Assembly: GCF_042453785.1 (NCBI RefSeq)
Contig: NC_091673.1
Location: 17,269,501 to 17,333,500, forward strand
Direction: 5' to 3'
Length of the DNA stretch: 64,000 nucleotides
From: Malus domestica
Taxonomy: Eukaryota > Streptophyta > Magnoliopsida > Rosales > Rosaceae
Shown here: one piece after another, positions 38,067 through 48,756 of the stretch
How positions within the stretch are numbered: the stretch's first letter is position 1
How the letters are laid out: every line of letters starts with the position of its first letter
Program-made: the position numbers and the translations under genes
Notes under the pieces: model-generated
Databases searched by the model: none
Seen by the model: the letters and a program-made list of their open reading frames with translations, nothing else
Told to the model about the DNA's origin: nothing

Positions 38067-39702
38067 ATGAATCTTGATCAAGACGCAGTAAGCTTTTCGT
38101 CTTCGAGTGCGGTCGCTGATCATCCTCTACCACTGGAGAGGCTCTATGACCAAGGCCCTCCTCCATTTCTCACCAAAACTTATGACATCGTTGACGACCC
38201 ATCAACCAATCACATAGTTTCATGGAGCAGAGACAACAACAGCTTTGTTGTTTTGGATCCCAATAGCTTTGCGATGAGTCTTCTCCCCAGATATTTCAAG
38301 CATAACAACTTCTCCAGCTTTGTCAGGCAGCTCAACACCTATGTAAGTATATATCACTCTCTAGTATCCCTTTTTATTTGAATATTGCAAAGCTTGCAAA
38401 CCCGAGCCCGAGTATAGCCATGTTGATTAGAGCAGTGTGCTCTTCTTTTGCACTCAAGCTCGAATTTTTTTTCTCGTAGTTTAGATTAGATTAAAGTATT
38501 GCTTAGATGAATTTATTTTTATTTTTATGTTGTATACATATTTGTGGGGTTCTCTAGATCTGACTACTTTATGCATTCAAGCTCTTGAAAAAAATGTCAT
38601 TTTTATTTGTTTATATTGGGTCCTTGTTGTGTGTTTGTTTAATGGGGTTACTTAATGTGGACATATTGTTTCTTAAATGGCTTCAAAAGAGAAAGTGCAG
38701 AAACCAATGTATAAAATACGAATGATACTATTACAAAGGGAGCTGCTATTGCTTCTGATGTATATTAAATTTTATATCATAATCTGATAGATCAGTTTTG
38801 TTTGTTTGATTTTTTTATTTTTGCTTTCTTTTCCGTTGGATGTGTCGGATCTAAAGCTTCACACGGATGTTGTGGTCATGAAGAAATTTTTTGATTACTT
38901 AATGTAGGGATTTAGGAAGGTTGATACAGATAGATGGGAGTTTGCTAATGAAGCGTTTCTCAGAGGGAAAAAGCATCTTTTAAAGAATATCAGGAGGAGG
39001 AAGGCATCCCATCTCCCTCAGTCTTCACAAAAAACTTTGGACTCTTGTGTTGAAGTTGGAAGGTTTGGATTGGACATAGAGATCGATCAGTTGAGGCGCG
39101 ATAAACAGGTACTAATGGGGGAACTAGTGAAGCTTAGACAGCAACAGCAAGCTACTAGAGTTTACATCCAAGGAATGGAAGACAGACTGAAGAGGACAGA
39201 AATGAAACAGCAACATATGTTGAGTTTCTTGGCAAAGGCAATGCAGAATCCCAACTTTGTACAACAATTGTCGCAGCAGAAGGACTTTAGGAAAGAACTT
39301 GAGGAAGTGATTACTAAGAAGAGAAGGCGGACTATTGAGCAAGGCCCTAGTAATGTTGAGGTGGATGAATTAGGCCAAGTTGGAGGAGAGACTTTTGTTA
39401 AAGTTGAACCGCAAGAATATGGTAATATTTCTAATCAGTTTGAAGTTTTGGAGTTGGACCAATTTGCTATGGATATGCTGGGTGTAAGCGGAATCCAAAA
39501 CGTCCATGGTGAGGAAGAATGTACAGAGAAAGAAGAGGAACATGAGAGTAGAGGCAAGGAGCTGGATAAGGGGTTTTGGCAAGACTTGTTCAATGAGAGT
39601 ATTGATGAAGAAATTGGTTTGCTTGGTGTTCAAGAAGAAGATGAGGAAGATGTCGATGTGTTAATTGAGGAGCTTGGTTTCTTGGCTCCCAGTCCCAAGT
39701 AA
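38067..39702 (+). CDS. HSFA6B: Class A heat stress transcription factor, HSFA6b-like
   Basis: A nuclear trimeric activator that binds heat-shock elements; A6b members act in heat, ABA and drought responses. Two exons, 38067-38342 and 38908-39702, 356 aa, with a 565-bp intron at the DNA-binding-domain position typical of plant HSFs. Winged-helix DBD at about 31-125 ('[12 protein letters not shown]', '[20 protein letters not shown]'). HR-A/B coiled coil at about 141-215, with the class A insertion between A and B. Basic NLS-like KKRRR at 229-233. AHA activation motif FWQDLFNE at 315-322. Acidic/leucine-rich tail '[11 protein letters not shown]' (possible export signal). AHA and tail fit HSFA6b best; A2 or A7 remain possible. 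A truncated copy of its 5' end lies at 43.0 kb. Confidence 0.95.
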
Positions 39703-40251
39703 AGAAGGCGATGAGCTTCTTATATATACATACTTTCTTCAAGGATTTGGGTTTGAGACCCTCATCATTCAAGAAATCTTAAAGTTTCTTGCTCGTTTCT
39801 AAGTTGGCATTGACGAGTGAAGGTGAACAACACACGAATACTGAGAAGCTATACTGTTCCACTGCAAACAGCTCCCTGTGGTTAGGTTCCTTTTCGGATC
39901 TCTTGAATTTCCTGGTTGTCTTGTATCACTGCTTTTCATTCATTTCTCGTCTACAATCTGATTCTAATATTCCAGCTAGTGTTTGAAAACCAAAGGTATC
40001 TATTTCTCCTGATCAATCATTGATCTTGACACTCATGACCCTAGAAATTCAGTTTTTCATGGAATCCTTAACAATGTCATGTGTGTTTTATTTTCCCTAG
40101 AGTACAATTTGTCATTAATCATTCGATGAAGGCGGTTCAAACATCATACATGGTGGTCTCACGAAAACGATTAAAAGGTCGAAATCTAAATTGCATCTTG
40201 AAGGGGGCACACACATCATAAAATGATTGCTTTGTGTTAATTAACTCTTAG
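39703..40251. other. HSF 3' UTR and spacer
   Basis: Probable 3' UTR of the HSF gene followed by AT-rich DNA; no other gene recognised. Confidence 0.5.
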
Positions 40252-40256
40252 ATTAC

Positions 40257-41060
40257 TGATAGGATTTTTAGTACCTACGAGAAGAAGGTTAAAATGACAC
40301 AAAATACTTGCAAGAGTACAATGGTGTTGTAGTATAGATGCTCATGCAAGGTCATTCTCCACAATGACTATTTAAATAATTTATGAAGGTTGTTCTCCAC
40401 AATGACTATTTAAATAATTTATGTAAGAGCAATTCCTAATTAACTACTTAAAATTAAAACTAAAAATTTAAAAAGGAGATTTTGAATTTGGGTAATATTA
40501 AAAATGAATTTTAATTAAAAACAAATAGTAAATTCGCTCAAAATTAATATGATAAAAGAAAAGAATTTTTAAATACCAATTTATAAAAACACTAGGGTTC
40601 GGCCATCACCTAGCTATCCTATGTATTTTTACCAGTTACTTATGATCTACACATGCCACTTTGAAAGTTAGGTTTTCCTAATATATATTCTACTTGAAAC
40701 CTCCAACATAGAACGTATATCTAACATGCAATCCATCTAGATGTTCAGATTAAATATGAACATGAGAGACTCATTATGTTTTGTGAAAACCCTTTGTAAA
40801 ACCATGCAACCTTTAAGACGTGGTGTTCATAAGTGAAATTACAATTATTAACCACAAGAAACCAACGTCAATTTCAGGAAACCTTTCGGCCAAAATTACA
40901 TCAAATTACTTTTCTAAAAATTCTAATAGTGATCAAGCATTAAGATAATTAGATAGTTGAAAACGGTGATCAATAATTCAAAGTATCAACATTCTTCCAA
41001 AATAATAACCAAAATAAACTAAGATTAGGATAGAATATGTAATATAATATTGACTTATCA
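40257..41060. mobile_element. Second copy of the 16.8-kb LTR-like family, internally deleted
   Basis: TGATAGGATTTTTA at the start and GACTTATCA at the end are flanked by a perfect 5-bp duplication 'attac' (40252-40256 and 41061-41065). Both ends align with 16767-18228, but about 650 bp of the middle is absent. A block 'caatgactatttaaataatt' is locally duplicated at 40364 and 40401. The clean TG..CA ends and duplication make an LTR origin likely. Confidence 0.75.
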
Positions 41061-41194
41061 ATTACTGATGGTTTTAGAAACAATATTGTTAGTCTACAAC
41101 GTATCAAGTTCCACCATGAGTCCATGACATATAAATAAAAGAGTAACCGTGTTAGTTTACTTATGGTGTTAGATGATAGTTGATGCAAAACATT

Positions 41195-41320
41195 TTGGAC
41201 TTGTAGATCAAGTGGGTAAAAGTGTTTACTTGTGCATACGGGGTTCTATGTTCGATCTCCCCACCCCATTAATCGCTTGTACTGCTTGCGTTATATGGTT
41301 TCGATCTTTCTTAGAGCTTG
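41195..41320 (+). repeat. Possible SINE with Pol III boxes
   Basis: 'gtagatcaagtggg' resembles a tRNA-type box A and 'gttcgatctcc' a box B about 50 bp downstream, the spacing of tRNA-derived SINEs. No poly(A) tail or target duplication was recognised, so ends are approximate. Confidence 0.4.
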
Positions 41321-42280
41321 GGGAACCAACAGCCTAACATCACGAAGCATATTATTATACATGTGCGGTTGTTAAAGATATGGGTTGGCAATATCTCTCC
41401 TTTTCTCTTTCCGGGCCAAGGGGATTTTCTTTGTTTAGAATATTAGCTTACTTTAAGTGACAGAAAATGTTATGGTGCAACATCTACAATTGAGTTGGAA
41501 GACACAGAAATGCTGCAATTGTCTGCTGAAAGCGATAAGGTTCCACATGATATTCATGAGGAGTGTAGCTGGCATTATCGCAAGACGAGTGATTTTTCTT
41601 GAGTTCGTAACACCGTCACGTCGATAGTAACATTACATGCTTGTGTACTAGTAACTGCACAATAATTAGATATTTGCTAACAAGGTTTCTGACAAGAGTT
41701 TAGGAAACATAGATAGGGCGGAAAATAAAAAACTCACTCGTATCTCTACCTAAAAACTCTATGCTGGTTTGGTTAGTGATCTAAAAATGAGTTTCCGAGA
41801 GCTGCATTTATAACAAAAGTCTGCTTTTGATCCCTGCATTTGATTTAAAATCTGCTTTCAACCCTAATATACGTTTCACATTATACTAACTTGATATTAG
41901 TCCTTCCAATATTAGAAGAAGCGACAAGTTTGAATACTTCTTCGCCTTGATTAAGCTAAACATGTTCAACATGAAACTAGTCTCAATATTTTATTTTTCT
42001 TTCTGTTTTTGATCCTTGAGATATCAAAGAAAATAAAAATCAAACTCAAGACATCGGGTGCAAGGAAGATGAATGCTACAAGCCTTTGCAACAAAGTGGA
42101 GAAAAAAAAAGAAAAAGAAAGAAAAAGGAGGCAGAGAGAGGTGGGAGGGTGAGAAGAGAGAGAAAGGTAGCTGGGTTGTGTGGTTATTGATGTTTTGGTT
42201 TTGTTCGGTAGCTGGGTTATGTTAGAGTGGCAAGGCGGGAGGGGTTTTGGGTATGGCCGCTGACAAGGGCGGTCGGGAAT

Positions 42281-42305
42281 GAGAGAGAGAGAGAGAGAGA
42301 GAGAG
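42281..42305. repeat. (GA)12 microsatellite
   Basis: Dinucleotide run at the end of a longer purine-rich tract. Confidence 0.9.
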
Positions 42306-43018
42306 GTGTGATGGTAGTTAATGTTGCGGCGGCAAGTTAGACAGTCGAGGAATGGGTATGAGGGTTTTGCAGGGGGAATGGTGTAATTTTCAGTTTTTTT
42401 ATTGCTATGAACTTATTATTTTCAAATTTCCTTTGGTTATTGATTTTTTATTATTTTTATTTCACATGACCTCCCTTAACTGGACATGTGGGTCCACATA
42501 TAATGTACATCTCAGTCTACTTTTAACGGAATGATTAAATTGATTTGTGACACTAAATTTCAAGAACGACATTGATTGATTATTAACTTTAGATACTATT
42601 ACGAGAAATTAGATCAATTTCAAAAAAAATTGTGACAAAAACTCAATTTAGAAACCGTGTAAAATGTGTTTCGTTATTGGGCTGACAATTAAAAAGCAGT
42701 TGAGGCCCAAGGCCCAACATGCATATCTATTCCTTTGCTGCATGGCCTTTGGAATTTGGAAACATAATTCACGACTGACGAATTTACCACATTTCCTACT
42801 TGGGGTCTCTACGCCATTATTTTGCATGCCATTGAAAACCTTTTTCCACACGGGACATTTTATGTATCAGAAAGAAAAAGGCAGTGTTATTCTCACTCAT
42901 CCATCTTATTTTTCCACTCATATATTAGTGAAAATGTTCATAACAAGTTGACAACTGAATATAATATAACGTAAACAAAAATATACAAGTAGAGGATGAT
43001 CAGCAACCGCACTATACA

Positions 43019-43143
43019 CAAAAACTGAATCTTGATCAAGACCCAGTAAGCTCTGTGTCTTCGAATGCGGTCCCTGATCATCCTCTGCCACTGGAGAGAC
43101 TTTATGACCAAGGCCCTCCTCCATTTCTCACCAAAACTCATAT
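43019..43143 (+). pseudogene. Truncated 5' duplicate of the HSF gene
   Basis: About 120 bp closely match the first 120 bp of the HSF gene at 38067, covering 'NLDQDPVSSVSSNAVPDHPL' through 'PPPFLTKTH'. The ATG start is CTG here (43025-43027). Homology ends abruptly inside the DNA-binding domain, at the codon before 'DIVDD', and the following sequence is unrelated. No functional HSF can be made. Confidence 0.9.
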
Positions 43144-43308
43144 ATTAGGTGCAGTAGCATACTTTTTGAATAAGCACATGAAATTTGAGGACGATCAAAC
43201 AGAACAGGCCATGGAGGTCCATAAGTCTTTACACATGCCATTTAATGTGAATGGTGGCACATCCCAGAGCCCTAGAGGGTGGCAGTGTTGACTGTTGTGC
43301 ATGTGAAT

Positions 43309-43669
43309 TGTCACATCCGGCCTGGGCCCCTACCACATTCCGGACTCGACTCCGCCGTAGCACGATATTGTTCGCTTTGGGCCCCGACCACACTCTCACG
43401 GTTTTGTTTAAGAGAACTCACACGAGAACTTCCCAGTGGGTCACTCATGATGGGATTGTTTTCGTGCGAACTCGCTTAACTTCGGAGTTCCGATGGAACC
43501 CGAAGCCAATGAGCTCCCAAAAAGCCTCATGCTAGGTAGAAATGAGAATATACATATAAGGCTTACATGATCCACTCCCCTGGACGATGTGGGATGTTAT
43601 AATCCATCCCCCTTAGGGGCCTGACGTCCTTGTCGACACACATCCGGCCAGGGATTGGCTCTGATACCA
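43309..43669 (-). mobile_element. Cassandra-type TRIM remnant (LTR, short internal region, PBS)
   Basis: On the minus strand the LTR (43601 to 43309, 293 bp) starts TATAACATCCCACATCG and ends with the complement of 'tgtcacatccggcctggg'. It contains a 5S rRNA-like segment. Preceding it on the minus strand are a short purine-rich tract and a primer-binding site TGGTATCAGAGCC (43669-43657), only about 60 bp away. This layout (tiny internal region, 5S-bearing LTR, Met-tRNA PBS) is diagnostic of Cassandra. The upstream LTR is missing and replaced by the palindrome at 43675-43738. Confidence 0.85.
43421..43496 (-). repeat. 5S rRNA-like segment inside the Cassandra LTR
   Basis: Minus-strand reading gives 'ggaactccgaagttaagcga', 'atcccatcatgagtgaccca' with one or two changes from 5S, and 'ctgggaagttctcgtg', in the order of the 3' two thirds of plant 5S rRNA including the internal Pol III promoter. 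It is an LTR component, not a 5S gene. Confidence 0.85.
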
Positions 43670-43674
43670 AACTG

Positions 43675-43738
43675 ACACACCTGTACCTAAATCGAGGTGT
43701 GACGGCCAGCACGCCTCGATTTAGGTCGGGGTGTGTCA
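43675..43738. repeat. 64-bp palindrome made of LTR-tip sequence
   Basis: Starts and ends with 'tgacacacc' and 'ggtgtgtca'. The two arms pair over about 27 bp around a short 'acggccagca' loop. The minus-strand arm matches the start of the LTR at 58312 (TGACACACCCCGACCTAAA, then GCTGGCCGTCAC). It abuts the primer-binding site of the Cassandra remnant. Confidence 0.7.
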
Positions 43739-45703
43739 TGAATGGTCTTGAACTTGGATGAATGTCATGATCCTTTCAAAAATAAATAAAAACCTTTGAG
43801 ATTGTATGGAGGGATGTTCTAGTATCTAGAGACTGTTAGTTATGAAGAATCAGTCAAATAATTTGAAATCAGACTATCAGAGTTTGGAGAATCCCCAACT
43901 TTTTTGGCCATTTGGAATTTTCAATTTTTGCGTCAACCTTCCAACCTAACAAACAAAACTAATATTTGGTGAGTAGCATTGACAATTGTTAACTCTACAA
44001 GTAGGGGAATTTTCACTTACAGTACTTGTAGTCTTGTTATGCATCTACTAAATTCCAATGGATGTTAGGCTAGATTTACTTTGAATTGACGGACTAGGGT
44101 TTCGAAAGACTTTTGAGGAAATTTTTTTTGTATTGAAGAAATAACAATTAGAAAAAACACTCTGACAGCGACAAATTTGGATACATTTGCATATAATCTA
44201 GAGTACTAAGAGAGTGAGAGAGTGAGCTAAACCTCATAATTGATTCGAATTCGTGTTTGTCGGGAATCGAACTTGAGATCTTTTACTTACAAAAGTTTCA
44301 CTTGGAGATTAAACTCATCATTTTTTCAATTGTCATACTCTAAATAATTCTTAATTGTAACATTCTTTTAGTAGTGTTACAAAGTCAGTTGCCTTAAAAA
44401 AAAAAAACAAAATAAGCTGAGTTTGCAGTATTTTTCTGTAAAATGTGGTTCTCAACTACTTTGATGTGAAAAGTCTCTGGAAAAAGTTGGGGTATGAAAC
44501 AAAACTTTGGCAATACCATATGCTATATAACTACAGAAAATAAGAAAGAAAAAGAAGCAATTTTAGTGTGTGGTGCATTTGAATTTTAGAATAATTTTTG
44601 GAGTCTTACATATAACAATATTCATATTTGCTTGCAAATCATAGTCACACATACTACACAAGAACAATTTATCAAAATTTAAAAGATTAATTAATTAAGT
44701 TTATTCGCTCGTGTCAAACTGCAACAAATTTATGACATCTAAATTTTGTTTGTATTTTTGTACCACTAAAGATAATATGGATCCATCAAAAACCAAAAGC
44801 AGAAGCAAGAAGCAACTTGAATAAAGACATTATTGAAATGCTTTCCAAAAGCACTAAACAAAACAATCCAAAATACTAATTAAGCAAATTAGCTTTTGTA
44901 ATTGGCTTGTCCAACTTTTTCTTTTGTTTATTTGTTTGGGGTTGAGATTTCGTTTTCGTTGGTGGTGGGTCGCGAGAGGACGTTGGCAGCTTCAAATTCA
45001 AATGAAATCCAACGGCAGTGTCCATCAATGATATAACAAAGTTTCTAGACTCTTCCTAAACAAGGCCCTATCATGACATCATCCTAGACAGCTCGTCCTT
45101 AGCCACCGACAGACACCCCAACTTGATCTTAATCCCATTCAATGAAAACCCTAGATTGCCCACTATGTCATCATCCTACCCACTGGTTTGGCTCTCTCAA
45201 TAACCATCAAGACAAGTCCAAGCCATCAACATAATTACCCTATTTATGTTGAAGAATGTAACATTATCGAATGACACTTGCGTCTTTTGTGATCAAACTT
45301 CTAACTTACTAGTTAAGTTGTTGACAATAAATGACCCATTAGTGGCATGTCGAATCCGTCTTTGAAGTGTTAGTTAACAAGTGAAATGATTTTTTGTTAC
45401 ACTTTTATATTGTTACGGTGCTGTCTACATTCGCGATTAGAGTTAGTATTAGAGTTAGCTGATAAACACTTTTTTGATGAGTTATTTTTCAATGTGACTG
45501 TCATTTTGTGTCATAAATTCACTCAAACTATAATTATCATACATGTGCTTCCTTGATTTTGTGTCCCATGTCCATAGAATATAAATTAGGTGGTCTAATA
45601 ATATTATAACAAGTGAATTAGTGATATCATGTGACGGTTTGATCAACACATTCAAAAACTTCTAATCTTTGACAACCTAAATGTGTTACAACAATCTTAT
45701 CAA
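43739..45703. other. Intergenic, no gene recognised
   Basis: AT-rich DNA with the degraded SINE-like unit at 44190. No supportable gene. Confidence 0.5.
44190..44330 (-). repeat. Degenerate SINE related to the 24431 copy
   Basis: Shares the order 'gtgagctaaacctcataat', 'ttcgaattcgtgtttg' and 'gggaatcgaacttgagatct' with the SINE at 24431. Old and without clear ends. Confidence 0.5.
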
Positions 45704-45712
45704 TAATAATTA

Positions 45713-47123
45713 GGGTTTTTACCACAAATCGTCCCTAAGATTGATCAAACTCATCATTTTGGTCCCTCACTTTCAAAATCAATCAATGTCGTCCTTGACA
45801 TTCACTACCCCATATCAATTTGGTCATTCCATTAAGATTCCGTCAACTATTCTGTTAGTTTGTATGTGGGACACACAAATCTAATGAAATGGTGACACGT
45901 GGATTACACAAAATAAGAGTTTTTATCGCAAATAGTCCCTGATATTGATCAATCTCTTTATTTTGGTCTCTGAGTTTCAAAAATCGATAAATTTGGTCCC
46001 TGACTTTCACTACCGCACATCAATTTAATCATATTTTGTTAAAGTTTCGTCGATATTTTTTGTTTGTGTGTTGATGTGGTCCCACTAATCCAATCATATG
46101 GCTCCATACGGATGAACTATAAGAAACAATTTTTTTTTTAAAGTGAACCAACATGCCAGTATTCCGTGCTGACATTTTTCTCGCATCCGACAACCCCAAT
46201 TGGAAAAAAAAATCAATCTAAATTGGATAAAATCAAATCCAAATTCAATTCAAACTTGATAAGATTATAACCAACTAGAAAGAATGATGAGTAGTTTAGG
46301 ATGCCAAGTAGTTTAATGGTGTCATGTTGCCTTCCTTTTCTTTTCAAGCATACGCTGATGAAGACGACGATGACTTTTTTTTTCTTTTAATTTTGGTTTT
46401 TAGTTTCTTATTTTACTTTTTTTTTTTAAGAGTGAACCAATGGACGAGTATTATGTGTTGACATTTTTCTCGCATCCCATAACCCCAATTGGAAAAAAAA
46501 ATCAATCTAAATTGGCTAAATTCGAATCCAAATTCAATTCAAACTTGATAAGATTATAACCAACTAAAGAGAATGAGGAGTAGTTCAGGAGGCCAAGTAG
46601 TTTAATGGTGTCATGGTGCCTTCTTTTTCTTTTTTAGCATACTCTGATGAAGACGACGATGGCTATTTTTTCTTTTAGTTTTGGTTTTTAGTTTCTTATT
46701 TTACTTTTAGTTTTAAATTAAAAAAATAGTTTCTTATAGTTAATTCACATGGCGCCATATGATTGGATTAGTGAGGCAAAAAATATCAATGAAATTTTAA
46801 CGAAATGACTAAATTGATGTGTGATATTGAAAGCCAGAGACCAAATTTATTGATTTTTGAAACTAAGGGACCAAAATAAGGAGTTGAATCAATATCAGGG
46901 ACCATTTGCAGTAAAAACCCTATTTTGTGTAATCCAAGTGTCACAATTTCATTGGATTTATGGGTCCCACATACAAACTAACAGAATAGTTGACGGAATC
47001 TTAACGGAATGACTAAATTGATGTGGGGTAATGAATGTTAGGGACAACATTGATTGATTTTGAAAGTAAGGGATCAAAATGATAAGTTTGATCAATCTCA
47101 AAGACTATTTGTGATAAAAACCT
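45713..47123. mobile_element. Mutator-like element with long inverted repeats, 1.41 kb
   Basis: Terminal inverted repeats of about 400 bp (45713-46125 against 46725-47123) start 'gggtttttaccacaaat' and end with the complement of 'aggtttttatcacaaat'. A perfect 9-bp duplication 'taataatta' flanks it (45704-45712 and 47124-47132). The centre is a tandem duplication with a period of about 289 bp (46141-46429 and 46430-46710). No transposase is seen. Confidence 0.88.
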
Positions 47124-47132
47124 TAATAATTA

Positions 47133-48756
47133 TGTTATCCCTTAAGCGTGTATACTCCAACTCTATATATACAATCTCTGTAGAAAATTGTAATTCGCAA
47201 ATGTGATACATGTAGAAACTAAGTTTCAATTACCATCAAACCCATGAAGCTTAAGTTAAAAAAGTACGAATGATTATTGATTAAGTCAAATATGATTTAG
47301 TCTTGGATCACCCAAGTCAAAGGTCATGGTTACCCATGGTGCACATTAATTTGGTGCCACGTTGTGCACCTATCAAAGTTTAATTTAATAAAAAACTATT
47401 AATTAATATTTTTATTGATAGAAAAACTATTAATTAATATGAGAATTTTATACTACTGCTGAATGGTGATTGACGGAGACAGACTTAAAATTATAGTTAT
47501 AATTATAATTTTGGTAAAGAGAATTTTCCTGCAGATTGAAGTCATGGTTTTTGAACAAAATATTGCCTAAAACCCTCCGTAACGGGGTGTTCTTTGCCGA
47601 CGGTTTATATCCCACTTAAAACATGGAATTAGCAATTTTGGTGTCAAAAGTCTTCCTTCCAAGCTATATATGTAGAATGACTAAAATGCCATTAATTTTG
47701 ACTGCTCGAATTTTTTTTCGAAAGCCTATTTGAAAAATAAAACAAGACAATAAAACAAAACAATATGTCACTCAATTCAGACTTATTCGAATTTTCTTCG
47801 AAAGCTTATTTGAAAAATAAAACAAGACAATACTGAATTATCAATTTAGAATTATTCCTCTCCATAAAGAAAAAAAAGATTAATTTGTTATAAATAAACA
47901 AAAACTGAGAGAGCGTGTCTTTTCTTAGAGAGATTTAAGTAAAAAAGGAGTAATATGTCTCTCAATTTGTTTATGTCCTCGTTATCCTTAAGGAAATAGT
48001 GAGATAGTATAAATGTCGGAGGAAAACCAAGTTGAAAGCTTATTCATACCTACGTGGGTCATCTATATGTACGACACATTTTTTTATTGGGCTAATATTC
48101 TTTTACAATTTTCAAGTTTGGAGTTTTTTTATATATTTTTTTAAATTAGTCATGAGATTCTAATTTTGTTACGTTGCACAATAAAGTTTGAAATCGCAAG
48201 TTTTTGGGCTATTTTTGTTGATATTTAGTTAACAAAATCGTCAACATGTCAAAACTAAGTGTGTTGGAAAGATAAGGCTAAAACATAAATGGTATTTTTT
48301 GACAAGAAAATATTCTACGGGAATGAGGATTGTAACAAATATTTTGTAAATTAAATTTTGATTATGGAGGGTAGAAAGGGGAATTCAATGAAAAATGAAG
48401 TTAGGATTGAAAAAAAGAAAATAAATGAAATTAGGACGTCGTTTTTGGAAAACCGAAAATTGCTCCAAAGTCATAGACAGGCACCGGCACAGGCACAGGC
48501 ACAGCAGCACCTTCATTTTCAAGCACCCCTTTCCTTCTTCGTCTTCTCCACCGCATCAAACGCCTCATATCTCGATTTCAATCTCCTCTGAAGATCCAAA
48601 CCCCCAAACCCCAAACCCTCTCTGTAATGCCATCCCCTTCGACGACCTCCACCAATTGCACCTCCGAGATCGCCTCGCCGGCCCTCTGATCTTAGTCGTC
48701 GTCGGTTCAATTACTTCACTCGGCGCATTCGAAACGACTCTTCTGCATTTTTTGTA
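47133..48756. other. Dymeclin upstream region
   Basis: AT-rich. A 79-bp unit containing 'ctatttgaaaaataaaacaa' is tandemly repeated at about 47700-47830. The dymeclin leader probably lies within 48440-48756. No further gene recognised. Confidence 0.5.

Larger units (their letters stand above)
41066..42980. other. Intergenic, no gene recognised
   Basis: Contains the SINE-like unit at 41195, a purine-rich tract at 42095-42310 and (GA)12 at 42281-42305. The open frame at 42664-42951 has no recognised domain. Confidence 0.5.

Noticed and set aside
43055..43291. Open frame that starts within HSF-like sequence
   Set aside because: The HSF start is lost and homology ends in the DNA-binding domain; the remainder is unrelated to HSF, so it is treated as a pseudogene fragment.
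43421..43496. 5S rRNA gene
   Set aside because: Only part of 5S is present and it sits within an LTR, the known arrangement of Cassandra; not an rRNA gene.
43251..43535. 94-codon open frame
   Set aside because: Lies inside the Cassandra LTR, including the antisense 5S-like segment.
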